DNA from: Paramacrobiotus metropolitanus
Taxonomy: Eukaryota > Tardigrada > Eutardigrada > Parachela > Macrobiotidae
Assembly: GCF_019649055.1 (NCBI RefSeq)
Contig: NW_026570416.1
Coordinates: 62,001 to 126,000 of the forward strand
Direction: 5' to 3'
Length of the DNA stretch: 64,000 bases
In this document: positions 43,385 through 55,604 of the stretch, in pieces
Layout: each line of letters opens with the position of its first letter
Numbering within the stretch: position 1 is the first letter of the stretch
Made by a program: the position numbers and the translations under genes
Notes under the pieces: model-generated
Seen by the model: only the letters and a program-made list of their open reading frames with translations
The model's database searches: none
What the model was told of the DNA's origin: nothing

Positions 43385-46300
43385 TCATTTCGGTACATAA
43401 CCAAACGGTAGCGTGTTCCAGTTTTCCACTATTCGCCGTTTATCATAAGTCATACGAAGTGTTTTAGACATATCGTACTGTTGTAAAGTCAAAGTAGGTT
43501 TATCACGCTTGATTAAATCAGGATAATTCACACAAAGCTCGTCACAATTATCTAACATTAACAACATCTTTTCAAAATTTATTACTTCACTAGTCTGCCC
43601 ATTCAGCGTGAATCCTTTGACCTTTACTGTATTAGCGTTGTCGTTCGTCACATAGGCGTACGTCTTCGGGCCCAAGCTGACAAACTCGGTGATGTATTGG
43701 CCCGGCTTAAGTTCGTCGGTCAGGTCGCCCAGAAATTTACCCGTTGCTGGTTTCGGTTTGTCTGGCTGATCCACAAAAATTATTGAATCTAAACAGATAT
43801 AACTGCAGTTTTTCTGTGTCCTACAGCGCACGCAGTACGAACCCACCTGTATCAAAATATAACAGGCGGTCTTGTACGTGTTCCATAAACTGCAGTAAAT
43901 GAAGGCGAGCCCAACAAGTGGTGAAACTAAAAACCAGAGTTGACCTTTATGCGGTGCAATTAAAAAAGGAATATACATACGCTGCAAGGACCACATTTGT
44001 ACTCGGATCTTCTTCGAGAAACCCTTCTTCCTTCGTAAACATCACCTGCAGCACTTCCTCCCCAAACATATCCCACGAATGGACGTGGTACTGACCGGAG
44101 AGTAGCAATTCATAAAAGCGGGCTGGCTCGCTAACGTACTCCGTGATCAACCTATCACTTTGCATTCCCAAACGTCCCCAAAAACTAATAGCAAAACAAA
44201 AAAAATGTGTATTTTTGTTTTTTCTCAATAAGCTGGTCTACCTGTTCAGCATTAATTTGGCCAGCGAGCGTAATCCAGGATTCTCTTTGATCTTTTCCCG
44301 TTCCAGTTCAATACCCTCTTTACTCTTGTATTCGGTAATATACTGAGATTTCAGGGCTTCTGTCGTCACATCCACTGGCCAACCGCTAGCTTCGGTTTTA
44401 ATCTTGAGGAATTTGTTGATATATCCTTCAAAAAGACGATCTTCGTACTGATCAAACTGCCACACCTCGTGAATCGAACTTATTATATAACCACGATCCA
44501 GTGCAGCAATAATTTCTGGTGTGCACCAAGTCCCAGTAAGCATCCGCTCTTCATCAGTATGCTGGCAGGGAGCATTGATGCGGTGGTCGGCACATGTACG
44601 ACACAACGGGAACGTTAATTTGTCTTGGCTGCGGTACGGTAGTACTGGCAAATAGAGATCTGCAGGCGGAAGTATATCGCAATACATCAGACCGAAATAG
44701 CTGCGCGGGTCAGCAAAATTGCTAGTAATCACCCGAGGATGGCTGGTGGGGTAGCGCTTGGTTTTATTGACAAACGGATACTCGCTGCATACGTCATAAT
44801 AACAGATTCTTTCATTGCCATTGATTTTATAATGAAGGCGAGTTGCGTTCGTCCGTCCTCCGTAGAAGGCGTCGCGCGGGTTAATTCCGGCCCGAATCTT
44901 GACCATTCGGATAAATTCATTGAATTCTGGCTCGTCTGCGACTAATTTATCGTATTCGTGCTCCCACATAACGACCACCTGAAATCCCAAATCTCTAAAG
45001 TACTGATCTCTATCCAGCGTTTCCTTGTAAATGTCCGACATCTTCATTCCACGGTACGGATGTACTGTATCAGCAGCGACGCACTGAGGACAGCCGTGGA
45101 ACCAACAACCATGAAATTCGTAAACAGTTTTGGTTTCTGCGCAATATCCATCAACAAAGTATGTACCAATCTTGTACTCTGCTCCGGATAGTTTGGTCTG
45201 CAATGTGCACATGCTCTCGGCTTCTGTCCACTGCAACCATCGTAAGGCCTTGCTGGACTGGGGACGATTGCGGTTGTATGCATGATTCGGAATTAAGCCA
45301 ATCTGCTCTGGCTGAAGTAAGAACGTCCGCCAGTAATTACTGCAAACACCGGCGATGGTGAGAGCTGAGACGAAAGGGTTCAGTCCATCGCTAATGTCCA
45401 TGAATAGTTGACAAAACTGCTGGCAACACTTGCGAAGAACCGTGACGTCATTACGACAATAGCCTTCAAACTCACGGCGGAAATCGAACAATCCGTTCTT
45501 GTCAACTACTTCAGCTTCGTACCAGTGATCAAAGGCAATTCGGTCTTTCTGTTTCATGCTGGTATAACCGTACTCGTCCTTTGACGGGAAAGGAACAATC
45601 TTGTTCCAGTTCTCTTCGCGGTTAAACCTGTGCGGAAAGGTACCTTTACTCGTGTCTTCCAGACCGAACGTAGCTGGCCATTTTGAGAGGCTTTGCGGGT
45701 TATAGCTATAGCTATCACGAAAGTGTATGTCGTAGGGTGCCGGCACGTCCAGCATCAAAAGCTTGCCCCCGTTCATGATCACTTTGGGAACAATCCCATT
45801 GCGTAGAAGCCAGTTGAGGATGAAATAACCATCAAAACCCTGTAAAAGCCACCGATTAAGGTCACCGAATAAAGGTCACCGACTAAAGGTCACCGAATGC
45901 AAAGGTCAACTCAAGGTCGGTCGCCAACTACAAAGGTCACCAACGCTACGCAAACTCACTTTGAAATTATGTGCGATGACATAAAATCCCTTGTGGTCTT
46001 CCTGGAAGAGGAATTCGCAAAGGTCATTGGTAACATCGCCTCCAATAGGAGTAGTGGAATCAGGAAACGTCCACTCCTCCCCATTACTGTCCTGGACAAC
46101 CTGTTTGATAAAGACAGCATGAAACACTGCAACGACAATTAGGTCGGTCGCAACTCACCGCCAAATTGGGCACCAGTTCACCGGATGCTGATACGTACGT
46201 CTCAAAATCAAAATAAAGAAACTGGGCAGAACTGCAGCGCGCTTTTCGATCGGATGTGAAGGGTTTCGGACGCATGTAACAACGATGCTCAGATGGCAAA

Positions 46301-47589
46301 TCAAAAATGCTACACACTTTGCATTTGGTTTCACCACAGCGATGCGGATTGTCCGGTTTGCGCTGAGCGTTGGAATATATGCAACGACACTGGACACACA
46401 CCTTTACGGTATCACACAGTGCTATCCGTTTCTTATGGCGACCTTTGCCACTGCCGAGCTTGTGGTGATCGAAGCAGTTCTGCCCCGGAAACTGTCGGTT
46501 GCAATCCAAACACGTGATAAAGTTAGCCGTATCTTCAGGGCAGTCAACTCGCAAACACAGGGCACACTTTCCTTTACAACGGTGTTTGACGCGACTACTG
46601 TATCCTTTCATACAGTCAAAGCACCAATAACTGCGTTTGAAAAACGCGGGAAGAGATTTCAGAAGATCAAAATGACCGTCATGATGAAGTAAAATGATAT
46701 GCTTTTTGTGCTTTTGACCTTTATGCACGATAGCGTTCGCATGATCAATGCTGACAACAATAATACGGTAACCCTTGAGAACTTTCTCAAATGCTGGAAT
46801 GTCGCTTAGACCGAATGACCGCTCCGGTAAACCCGCTCGCAAAATCAAAAGCTTAGCTAGCTTGGTGATTTCTCGCTTACCCTTCCGCAGGCTTCGAAAA
46901 CGTTTGGAATTCTTGTCGGCCAAAGCTTTTCCCATCACCAGTGCTCGGGCCATGCAAAGGTCATCATCGCCATTAACAATAACCACGGACTGCATCTTCA
47001 TGAGGCGGCGCTTCAAAAGGACGGGAACATCTTTCACACAACGACCGGAGGGCAGCTGCGTATGTTGAGCGGTGATTTGGAAGGAGTCATCAATAACAAA
47101 CTCTTCGTGGCTATTCAGCACGCGCTGTATATCCGTCATCCAGCGTTTAACGCTGAGCTCCGAACGAAGCGTCAGCGAAGTGTACAAAGGGCGATTAAAA
47201 TGCCGAGAATCAATCCGTAAACGCACGCGATCCGTATCCTTAACACCGTTCAAAACAACAAATAATATATACTCAAGAATAGAAACGATTGTCTCCGGGA
47301 CATCACTAACATCAACATCTTCAAGATTCGAAAATTTAATGTTAAAAGTATTTAGGTGGACACGGAATTTTGGGGAATACTTGCGACCTATACACTGAAT
47401 ATCGACATTGTCTACAACGCTGGTATTACCACCCCATTGAGGCACAGGATCTTCAAAAACCCAGTCGTCTTCAGCAGCTAGAAGCGCGGCAGCGTTTAAT
47501 GTTTCGGCATCTAACTCTACAGGGTCATCATTCCATTCACCATCGGTCAATAAAGCGGCCATGTCTACATCTGATAACATATAGTCCAT
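43385..47589 (-). CDS. Protein-primed DNA polymerase B region of the Polinton
   Basis: This region holds, in order on the minus strand, an N-terminal part with Cys/His clusters, an exonuclease start (YFDFETY), further exonuclease motifs (FYVIAHNF), the Polinton-typical EFHGCWFHGCPQC, palm motif A (YYDVCSEYPF) and thumb-side parts (YVSEPARFYELL; PNLIKRDKP-type C-terminal region). It is in about four open segments; some gaps have splice-like edges, others are unclear. In whole elements this enzyme copies the genome from a protein primer. I did not resolve its exon structure. Confidence 0.82.
45858..45945. repeat. aaaggtcacc minisatellite within the polymerase region
   Basis: The unit aaaggtcaccga(a/c) recurs about five times with variants. 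It lies between open polymerase segments and has no coding role that I can see, so it is probably intronic. Confidence 0.6.
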
Positions 47590-47735
47590 TGTAGCAACTA
47601 GTTCAGTAAAGCAGCATAAAAATGTTCCCGACTAATATTTACTAACACTATTCATTTACCATTATATCTTGGCAAGCACAAAATGGAAACCGATAATCAC
47701 CATACACACCGTGGAAAAATGGAAACCGGTTATTC

Positions 47736-49075
47736 TTACAACATTTTGAACGCATGATCAAAACAATATTTGCGCACTTCGTCATCGTTTGCAAAAGCAG
47801 CAAAAGAGCAGTCAGCATAGTTTGGTAACAACTCAATTAGAATGCTATAAAAGCTAGCGATATCCAGTTGACTATAAACCAGCCATCGTATATTATCCTC
47901 CGACGGATAGATATCCTTCACCTTGGCCAGATGGACGCACTCCATGACCAGGTACGAGCGATAATCGTTCCAGAATCCGACAGGCAAATCTGAAAAATAG
48001 TTTATCAGAAATTTAGTTAGCAATCCGGCATGCAGAGCAAATTCAATGCGAAAATTAAGATTCCTGAACACTGAACTAAATATATAAGGTTCAGTGAACA
48101 TTGAACTGAATTTAATGCACATTGAACTTTATGAACATTGAACTAAATTTATTGAACATTGAACGTTATGAACATTGAACTTTATGAACATTGAACTGAA
48201 TCAATTGAACTTTGAACTGGTTGAACATTGAACGAAACGGTGACCTTACCTCGTGTCCCTTGGGAATATCCCGGGAAGAGCTGCAACAGCACTGGATACA
48301 AGTCCATTTTTCGCAATTTTCGGACAGCGTCCATGCTGATCCTGGTGGTCGAAACGCTGATGTTGGCCTCCCCTACGCGGCAAACACGCAGCAGGCGTTT
48401 GCAGTCCGCTTCCTGACGCACCCATGCGGCATGCAAGGATGGCGAAAACTCCCGGCGGTATTGCTGGTCCACGAGCTGACACTTCTTGACGTTGGGCGAA
48501 GTGTTGTGACGATTCATGGCATCACATTCCGTCGACAGCAGGAAACGCAAGAGCGCCCGCAGCTCGCTCATGGCCATGTCGCAGCGTGGTCCCTTCCGTC
48601 CACGGTGCGCAACCACCGTGCCGTACTGCGGTATCTGGTTCTCCAAAATCAGCTTGACGGTCAGGGTGCCGGCACGGACCAAGGTGGCGACCTCTAGGTT
48701 GACGAAACCGATGGGTCGCGAGACAGGTCCTGGTTGGAGAAACTCCAGCAGTGCCGCTTGCTCATCGTCGGTGAGCGGTTGTGGGAGGAAATCGGGAGGC
48801 AGGTCATTCACGCCAGGCAATTCTGGGAGATGGACATGGATGGCCGGCGGTTCCGAAGCGGGTGGTGACAGGGACTCAAAGCGTGGGCAAAACTCCGGTT
48901 CGATCGGCGTGTCGGGATCCGCGTAAGCAGGTCCTGCTGTCGGCGCATTAGGATCGGGAAAAAATTCGGACAGGAAGTCTAGATTAGGATCGCTGTGGTT
49001 CAGAAAAAAGTCAGAACCGTCAGCTTCGTTTCGCAACCAGGCTTCAAAGTCAAAAGTGTCAACGTTATCCGACAT
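47736..49075 (-). CDS. Unknown acidic protein, probably two exons
   Basis: The first part begins MSDNVDTFDFEAWLRNEADG and is Asp/Pro-rich to about residue 100, then globular (PIGFVNLEVATLVRAGTLTV; RLLRVCRVGEANISVSTTRI), up to a donor-like gtaagg near 48,250. A second part (LPVGFWNDYRSYLVMECVHL ... SILIELLPNYADCSF) follows an acceptor at about 47,993. The exon edges repeat a LL-x-LxPxY motif. It is GC-rich like host genes. The family is unknown; the acidic N-terminus suggests a nuclear factor. Confidence 0.5.
48060..48245. repeat. gaacattgaact minisatellite
   Basis: The unit gaacattgaact, with spacer variants, recurs about ten times. It lies in the probable intron of the acidic-protein gene, like the second minisatellite in the polymerase region. 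Confidence 0.7.
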
Positions 49076-49231
49076 TTTAAAAAATATTGTTGTTAATCAC
49101 TCGTAAAAGTTAAGACTAATTAACAAAAATGTTTTGAGAACTTGTTACAATTTATTAAGGTAGCAAAATGTTACACCTGTGCCGACTGGCTAAGAGTTGC
49201 CGTGGCAACCTCCAGAAAATAAAATTACTCG

Positions 49232-49621
49232 TTGCAGACACTGTACAATGGGGATGTCTGCGGACGCTCTTCCCGTTTCCCGTGGGAAACTGCGCAGCAG
49301 TCGCGAACCCCAAAGCCAGTAGAGAGCGGCACGCAGCAGACGTATGCTGCTTTCGAGACGGAACTGCTTGCAATTTTACGTGAGCTTAATAACTGGTTGC
49401 AATGTGACGCTACCGATGCTGCCGTTCACTTCCAGTTAATTAAAAGTGAGTTTCTTTGATTTGATTTAATTTTTCATTTTACCAATGGTTCCTGATTTTT
49501 TATGCAGGTGGAATTGCACACCGAGCGTACCGCTATCATGCAGACGCAGCACGAGCCGCCGGGAAAGAATCCCCGAATTTATTACAATATTTTGAATTTT
49601 TGAAAGAAGAAAAGCTGATAT
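49232..49621 (+). CDS. Possible small two-exon ORF, plus strand
   Basis: An open frame to about 49,446 (AFETELLAILRELNNWLQCD) ends at a|gtgagt. After tatgcag at 49,507 a matching frame continues to a stop near 49,621 (NLLQYFEFLKEEKLI). There is no ATG in this frame, so the start is unknown. The family is unknown. Confidence 0.3.
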
Positions 49622-49752
49622 GATATTATTTGTTACGATTGTTCGTATGAAACTACAATGAGAATAATGAATGTAAAGCGCAGAACGAGTGTCACTTTAT
49701 TGCTGTCAGACCAAACCACATAAATGCAGACACTTTCAAAGAAGAAAACCAT

Positions 49753-51073
49753 CTATTCAAAGCTATCGTCCATATCCGAATCGGAAAACGCCTCCACCTC
49801 GCTGTCGGATCCCGCTTCCGATCCCAGCTCCCAGTCTGGATCTGCAAACAGCTGAATTTATTTTACAGTTGTAGAATGTTTCGAAACAATTTTAAAATTT
49901 ATTATTGAATTTGTTTTGAAATATTCCGGAATTTATTTTTAAATTTATCTTCCAATTACTGAATGATTTTAAATTTCCAATGATTTTATTATTTTATTTT
50001 TATTTGGTTTAATTTACCTTCTTCCAGTGCACGCACTGCTGCCGCCATTTCCACCGAATCCTTCTCGCTTTCCTCCTCGAAGTCGCTTTCTTCTACAAAA
50101 ACTTTACCGTTCATACTACTATCACACAAACAATAAACCTAAATACAGAAAAATATACCGGTATCGGTATCCATTTCTTCTTCGTCCTCGTCGTCGCTCT
50201 CCTCCAGTGCGCTCTCGTCTGCCATCAGGTCCAGGATACTGGTGACGACTACGGTGTGGGCCCGGGGGAACAGTAGCTCCATCGCCTCCTGCAGCGAGGA
50301 GCAGTGAGTCACCGGATTAAAGCTGACGTCGACCCACTCCAGCGGCAACTTGCGCAGAGGAGCGAATTGCTCCGCGCTAGTGAAGCCGTTCCCCTTCAGA
50401 TGGATTTCCGTCAACTTGATACACGGGCGCAGCGCCAGGAGGGCGTTGCCGGCGAGCTCGTTGTCATCCAGGTGCAAGGTTTCCAGGAGGTCCTTGCACG
50501 GCAACGTATCCAACGAACGCAGGCCGCAGTTCTCGGCCGAAATCGAACTGTAAACGGCAGTAATTTATTTTAATTTATTTTTCCATTTTTACGCATTTCA
50601 TACATTTTTATTTATTTTGAAACCCGTGAGGTTGAATTAATAATTAAATATAATGAAACAATTAGCTAAAAATCTTACCGGATGTTGGTGAACTGCAGCA
50701 GCAGTTCGGTAATCGGGATTGCCGGCATCTTGATCCCATCGAATTCCAGGATCGCCGCATCCGTCGACTTGGTCAGCAGGTACGCGTTCACCTTCGCCGC
50801 GATGACAGCATCGGCCGGAAACTCCTCGACAGCATCATCGGCGTCGTGGACCAGAGCGGCGGCATCCTGGACCGGTGCGGCATCGTCCTGGACCGGTGCG
50901 GCAGCGTGGTGGACGGCAATGGCATCGTGGACCGGAGCGGCGGCGTTCTGTACCGGTGCGGCAGCGTACAGGACCGGTGCGGCAGCGAGGTGGACGGCAA
51001 TGGCGTTATGGACCGGTGCAGCGACGTCAGGAACCGGTGCGGTAGCATCGCAGACCGAAGCGCGGGCCTCCAT
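49753..51073 (-). CDS. ANP32-like LRR/acidic nuclear protein, four exons, inside the Polinton
   Basis: The start is MEARASVCDATAPVP at 51,073. Exon 1 (to about 50,680) has an Ala/Pro/Val repeat region, then LEFDGIKMPAIPI. Exon 2 (about 50,161-50,549) carries LRRs (LETLHLDDNELAGNAL, LTEIHLKGNGF, LEWVDVSFNPVT) and the start of an acidic tail (EESDDEDEEEMDTD). Exons 3 (about 50,019-50,097) and 4 (49,753-49,842) add more acidic sequence, ending DMDDSFE. The LRR-plus-acidic-tail plan is that of ANP32 proteins: histone chaperones, PP2A inhibitors and, in vertebrates, cofactors of influenza polymerase. All junctions are GT-AG and in frame. It lies between the TIRs, so it is cargo or a captured host gene. 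Confidence 0.65.
50830..51055. repeat. In-frame ~24-bp repeat in the ANP32-like first exon
   Basis: Units built on gccgcaccggtcc and gccattgccgtcca recur about nine times, encoding AAPVxDA and AIAVHxA. The frame is kept. Confidence 0.7.
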
Positions 51074-52380
51074 GGCGAAGTGTAAAAGCGATTTTATATT
51101 TGGAGAAATTAAAAATCGAATCCTATTCTCGATATCGTTTAATTAAATTATCCCGGGATCAACCATCCACACGATTCCCGTAGCGGGTTGTGTGGATGGT
51201 GTTCGATTTTTCAACCCGATTATGGGTATATAATTTATTAATTATTTGCTAGACCAATAGAAAAATTTGTTTGAATTATTTATATTTTTTACTGAATTTA
51301 TTTTCAATTAATTTTCCATGGAAGGATTACTTGGATCCGCCTCTTGCGGTAATCTAACAATACGTAACAAATGAATGAATGAATCAACGAACAAATGAAT
51401 GAATGAATCGATGAACGAATAAATAAATAAATATTTAGATAATAAATAAGAATTTTGGTAAATAAATAAAATATGAATAAATTTAACGGATCAATTTGTA
51501 TTTACCGCGGTGCAGTTGCGTGTCACACACTAACATTTACCGTCAGGACTAACTAAACAACAACACCGAGCCAATACGAGTAGCGATTTGTACCGCAGGA
51601 ACGGTACCGGAAGTTACTGGATGCAAACAAAAGATTTATATATAAATAAATTCTGTTCCCACAAACATGGCCAGCAGGAAAGCCGTTGTCAGCCAGATGG
51701 TGTTAGCATGACATAACCGCTCCGTGCCGACAACGGAATGCCTGCTACAAAATTATTCCCATATCTCTCTCGACTAGAAACCGATGGGAATCTCCATGCG
51801 ACGTCTATGTGGACATGTATACTAACATCGCTTACAGTTCACTTTAAGAAGCGTTGACTGGATTGAAATGTCCGGCAAGAACGTTGCATCACATAATCAA
51901 AATCAGCTGAACACATAATATTCTGATATTTTAGACATATTTTGTACACTGCCTTTTTTTCCGGCTAATAAACGATGTACGTCATTTGCACTAAAAAAAT
52001 TTGCTCTAAATGTTCAAACGACTCGAAGTTTAAAAAAATTGGTGAAGTTCATTAAGAATAAAGTACGCTGCAGGTCGAACTGATTTGAGAATCAGCGAGC
52101 GAAAACAAACATTAAATTTAAAACGAGAACGAACGAGATAGTAAAAGTGATTGGGTGCCGGTATGTTGGCGTGTCGCTCCACCTCAAGATCTATGCAAAC
52201 AATGCCGTCACAACAATGTTTTTGCAAGATGAACAGAATAAACGCGAAATGACAAAATAAGCACCTCGATCGTTCACAAAACTTGATAAAATTTCTTCAA
52301 ATTCACGAACACATAGATTTCAAAACTAATTTCTTGCAGATTTCTGTCATAAACTTCTCAACGGCAAATTCATCAAATTT
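51074..52380. other. Non-coding stretch within the Polinton
   Basis: A stem-loop with 11-bp arms (accatccacac/gtgtggatggt) lies at 51,162-51,200. A degenerate (aatg)n/(aata)n tract lies at about 51,370-51,440. The remainder is AT-rich without a supported gene. Confidence 0.5.
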
Positions 52381-52479
52381 TCAAGCATGATTACCTGGAT
52401 TTAAAAGATGCAAGAGTATGAAAGATGAAGAATTCACGGTTTCTGCGTTTATTAACAATTTAATATCAAAGCACAGCCA

Positions 52480-53156
52480 ACTTCTCTTACTTCCTCTTCG
52501 AACAACCAATGAGCCAACGATCTCTTGCACGCTCAACTGACAACACTGGCATCCACTTTCACAGATTTTGCAATGCTGCATACGAAATATTAAGAAAAAA
52601 TAATCACACATATAAAACTTAAAAAGGAAAAAATTAGGTAAGCAGCTATAGCAATATACACACTGCTAATAATTCAAAACTGCAGCAATCACTTTCAGGC
52701 ACAATCTCTGCTGTCTGATAACTGTGGTAATCGTGAGCATTTCCTGAGCAGTTTTTTTCTTAGAAATCGCAGCAACATCTGGATAAACTTATTTCAATAT
52801 TTCATTCAATTTTCGTACAAATGCACGCTTACATTTGTGAAGAGTTCTGACTAAAAAACGCATTTTAAATTACACCTTTTACAGTGAATAAAATGCTGTG
52901 TGAACACTTGACGACCTCCTTTTTTCACAAATCTTCTCTTTTCCCTGCCTCGTGCGCACTCCGACAAATCGCTAAATTTTTCGCGGATTTTTTAACGGTT
53001 TTTTTCCCGATAATTTTTAACGTAATAAAAACACCGAAAAATAGCGAAAAATGCCAGAAAACACTGCAAAAACACCGTATAAGCAAACCTGTAGAATCCT
53101 GTGCATTGATACGCGCTTTTTTGGCCACGGGACCATCACCGACATTATGATCGTTC
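52480..53156 (-). CDS. Possible multi-exon gene, weakly supported
   Basis: A candidate first exon near 53,083-53,156 begins MNDHNVGDGPVAKKARINAQ, with a KKAR nuclear signal and a donor-like ag|gttt. A candidate internal exon at 52,491-52,574 has clean splice edges and a Cys cluster (CKICESGCQCCQLSVQE). I cannot find the remaining exons or a family. Confidence 0.3.
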
Positions 53157-54256
53157 ATTTCCACACCGATAGACACTTTGTCCGGGGAAAATAAAAAAAT
53201 CTCAACGGAAAACAACATCAAGATCAACGCGGAGCAATGGCCAACATGGGACGACACAGAAATCCACGGCGATCACAATGGACACACGGATCCGACCAAC
53301 GGCCGTACACAACCGAAAACTCCTTACGGATCAACGAAAATCTCCCGTTTCCACGGGATTTCGGAGCGGCGGAGGGCAGTGCGGAAGAGGAAGACACCGT
53401 CTCCACAGACGGACAACAGGGCTCCACACGCAGCTGACAAAACTGAGGATTTCTTCGCGCGTTCGGGAACACAAAAAAACATCCAATTCACTTGGAATAA
53501 ATATCTAAGCAGGGGATGATCAAGGGGAGATGAGGGGAAGAGCGTCCACCGCGGCACTCTGGCCGTCGAAACATATGCATGCAGGGGAACGATTACAGAT
53601 ACGAACGATACACACTAAACAGTCAGAACGTGTGTTGCTGCCACTGCAGCAGCACCCACGAACTCGGGCGGATACTGATACGTAAACACTTCAGATCTAT
53701 CATCCGCAAAATTCCGTGACGTAAAAAATTAAAAAACTGGAGAAGCTGTACTTGTAGCAAGCAATCTAACAGATATCAACTGACACTTTTGAATTTTGCG
53801 ATGGCTCGGTGGATTCTCGACACCAGTAGCGAGGCGAGCTGTATGCTTAGCTGATAGATTTGTTATGCAGTATAACTTTACAGGGGGTAATCACCACCAG
53901 CCTGTGCACGGTGCGATACGCTGTTACGTTTAACAAAACACGTATTAAAAACTGATAACTTTTATTTTTGCAATTCCATGCAGAGAATTATGTAATGAAA
54001 AAATATCAACACGTTTTGTAAGCTCTGCTCTCCAGTACCCACACAAAGGGATCACACGACATTACAAGCATCTGCACAAAACAGATCAGCCTGGTCCTCC
54101 TCCAGCTATATGAGCGCCGACAATATCCGGTGCGTGCCCCTGCCCCCTAAATTAGGCATAACACTTTTTTTTAATGGTTTTAACTTTTTTGATGTATTTT
54201 CAATTAGCGTTAACACAAAAAACATTTAAATAACCAGGATTTAAATAGACTGGTGC
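53157..54256. other. No gene supported
   Basis: Plus-strand ORFs at 53,178-53,519 are basic and low complexity and may be chance frames. The rest is AT-rich. Confidence 0.4.
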
Positions 54257-54752
54257 TCACCACGGGTGGGGATTGATTTCCCCGTTGCGAAAGGCCTCCG
54301 CATCAGGCCGCAGTGCTTCGATTTCTCGGTCCCGGATCTTGAACAAAAGCAAATCATTGCTAGTGTTTCAAAAAAAAGGAAATCGGCCAGCCTGTCCGCG
54401 GTTCAAAAATTAAATAATAAAATCAACAATCAGTGAAAAAAACAAAAATATTTAGATCACGAGTCGCTGTAAAAAAAAAAAACTGAAAAAAATCAACAAT
54501 CCATAATTGCTGAAAGACAGCTTCGCTGCGCATAAATCACCAGCACTGCGTTCGAACATATTTATTTGCGATTATATGCATCGGAACAAAATTGTTGATT
54601 TTCTAAACCGGTATATCTGTACTGAAAAATTACAATGATCTTACAAGAAGCTGTTGTTCCAGGGAATGGATGATCTCATCCCGTTCATCCAGTCTCTCCT
54701 CCAGGGCTCGCTTTTCCCAACGCAGGCGGAAATAACGGAGCAAAAGCTTCAT
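54257..54752 (-). CDS. Small coiled-coil protein, two exons
   Basis: Exons 54,645-54,752 and 54,257-54,337 give 62 residues across a 307-bp GT-AG intron in phase 0. Exon 1 reads MKLLLRYFRLRWEKRALEER then LDERDEIIHSLEQQL, a heptad-rich helix; exon 2 begins IRDREIEALRPDAEAF and ends NPHPW. Both exons fit one continuous helix. The function is unknown; its place between TIR and ANP32-like gene makes it cargo. Confidence 0.5.
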
Positions 54753-54908
54753 CTGGAGACATTATTGATTTAATTTTTAGCTAATAATTATTTTCAATGA
54801 AATTTGTGTATACTTACTTTTTTAATAAAGAACAACCAGAAACTAGCAAACGAACAAACAAATCAAACAAACACTAAAAAACTCAAAATAATTAAACCAA
54901 CAACCGGT

Positions 54909-54929
54909 GTTTGTGTGTGTGTGTGTGTG
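54909..54929. repeat. (gt)n microsatellite
   Basis: About nine gt dinucleotides in a row, in a non-coding gap. Confidence 0.8.
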
Positions 54930-55011
54930 CTTGCGTGCCGTGTGAATTTCTTTGTCTTGTGTCCCTGTACTAGGATTACGTTGAGCACAACCCCATTCCA
55001 GTAATGTGATT

Positions 55012-55452
55012 TTATTGGAACTGGAACTCACTAAAGCCTAGCAACAGCTCCGCCGCCTTCTTACGGCAGTCAGAGCACTCCCAGAAAACTACACTGCTAT
55101 TGGCAGTATTCTTCGCTATAAGAACATTGGCTGCATTACCACAGTTACATCTCAAAATTTCTTTTTGCTCCGGAGTTCTTGGCTGGTTCATCGGATTCCG
55201 AGGCTGGCATTCGGATCCGATCTTTGAAGTCCCTGGCTGACGTGCGCTGCATGACTCCCGGAGGTGCCGTTTCAGGCACCTCTTACGCATAGATATAGAG
55301 CAATGTATACAAGTGACATTACAAAGCCGATAATGCTTTTCGCGTAAGTGACGATCATAGTCGCCCTTTCGCTTGAACTCGCTCTTGCAAAAACTGCATT
55401 CAAAATTTGCTGAACTCATTTTACAACTGTAAAATGTAAAGTTACAAAACAA
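55012..55452 (-). CDS. C2H2 plus GRF-type zinc-finger protein
   Basis: The probable start is MSSANFECSFCKSEFKRKGD near 55,419. It has a C2H2 finger (CSFCKSEF...HLREKH), a second Cys/His set (CIHC...HLRESC) and a C-terminal LRCNCGNAANVL...FWECSDC, which fits a GRF-type finger (CxCG...C..C) known to bind single-stranded nucleic acid. It is the last gene before the right TIR. A role in DNA handling or transcription is inferred. Confidence 0.6.
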   Translation of the reverse strand: MFCNFTFYSCKMSSANFECSFCKSEFKRKGDYDRHLREKHYRLCNVTCIHCSISMRKRCLKRHLRESCSARQPGTSKIGSECQPRNPMNQPRTPEQKEILRCNCGNAANVLIAKNTANSSVVFWECSDCRKKAAELLLGFSEFQFQ

Positions 55453-55604
55453 ACTGAGAAATTATTTTTCGACTGCATTTTTGAAAAGTAGCAGTTACAT
55501 TTTACACCCTGCAGTACTATACAGCAGGGTTACAATATTTTACACCACCTAGTAACTATCACCATAGGGTGGTTAGCACTATCACAGCTATCTAGCTGTT
55601 CCCA

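Noticed and set aside
52925-53519. Overlapping 110-113-codon ORFs on both strands
   Set aside because: Low complexity and mutually exclusive; only the short KKAR-containing exon candidate was kept, at low confidence.
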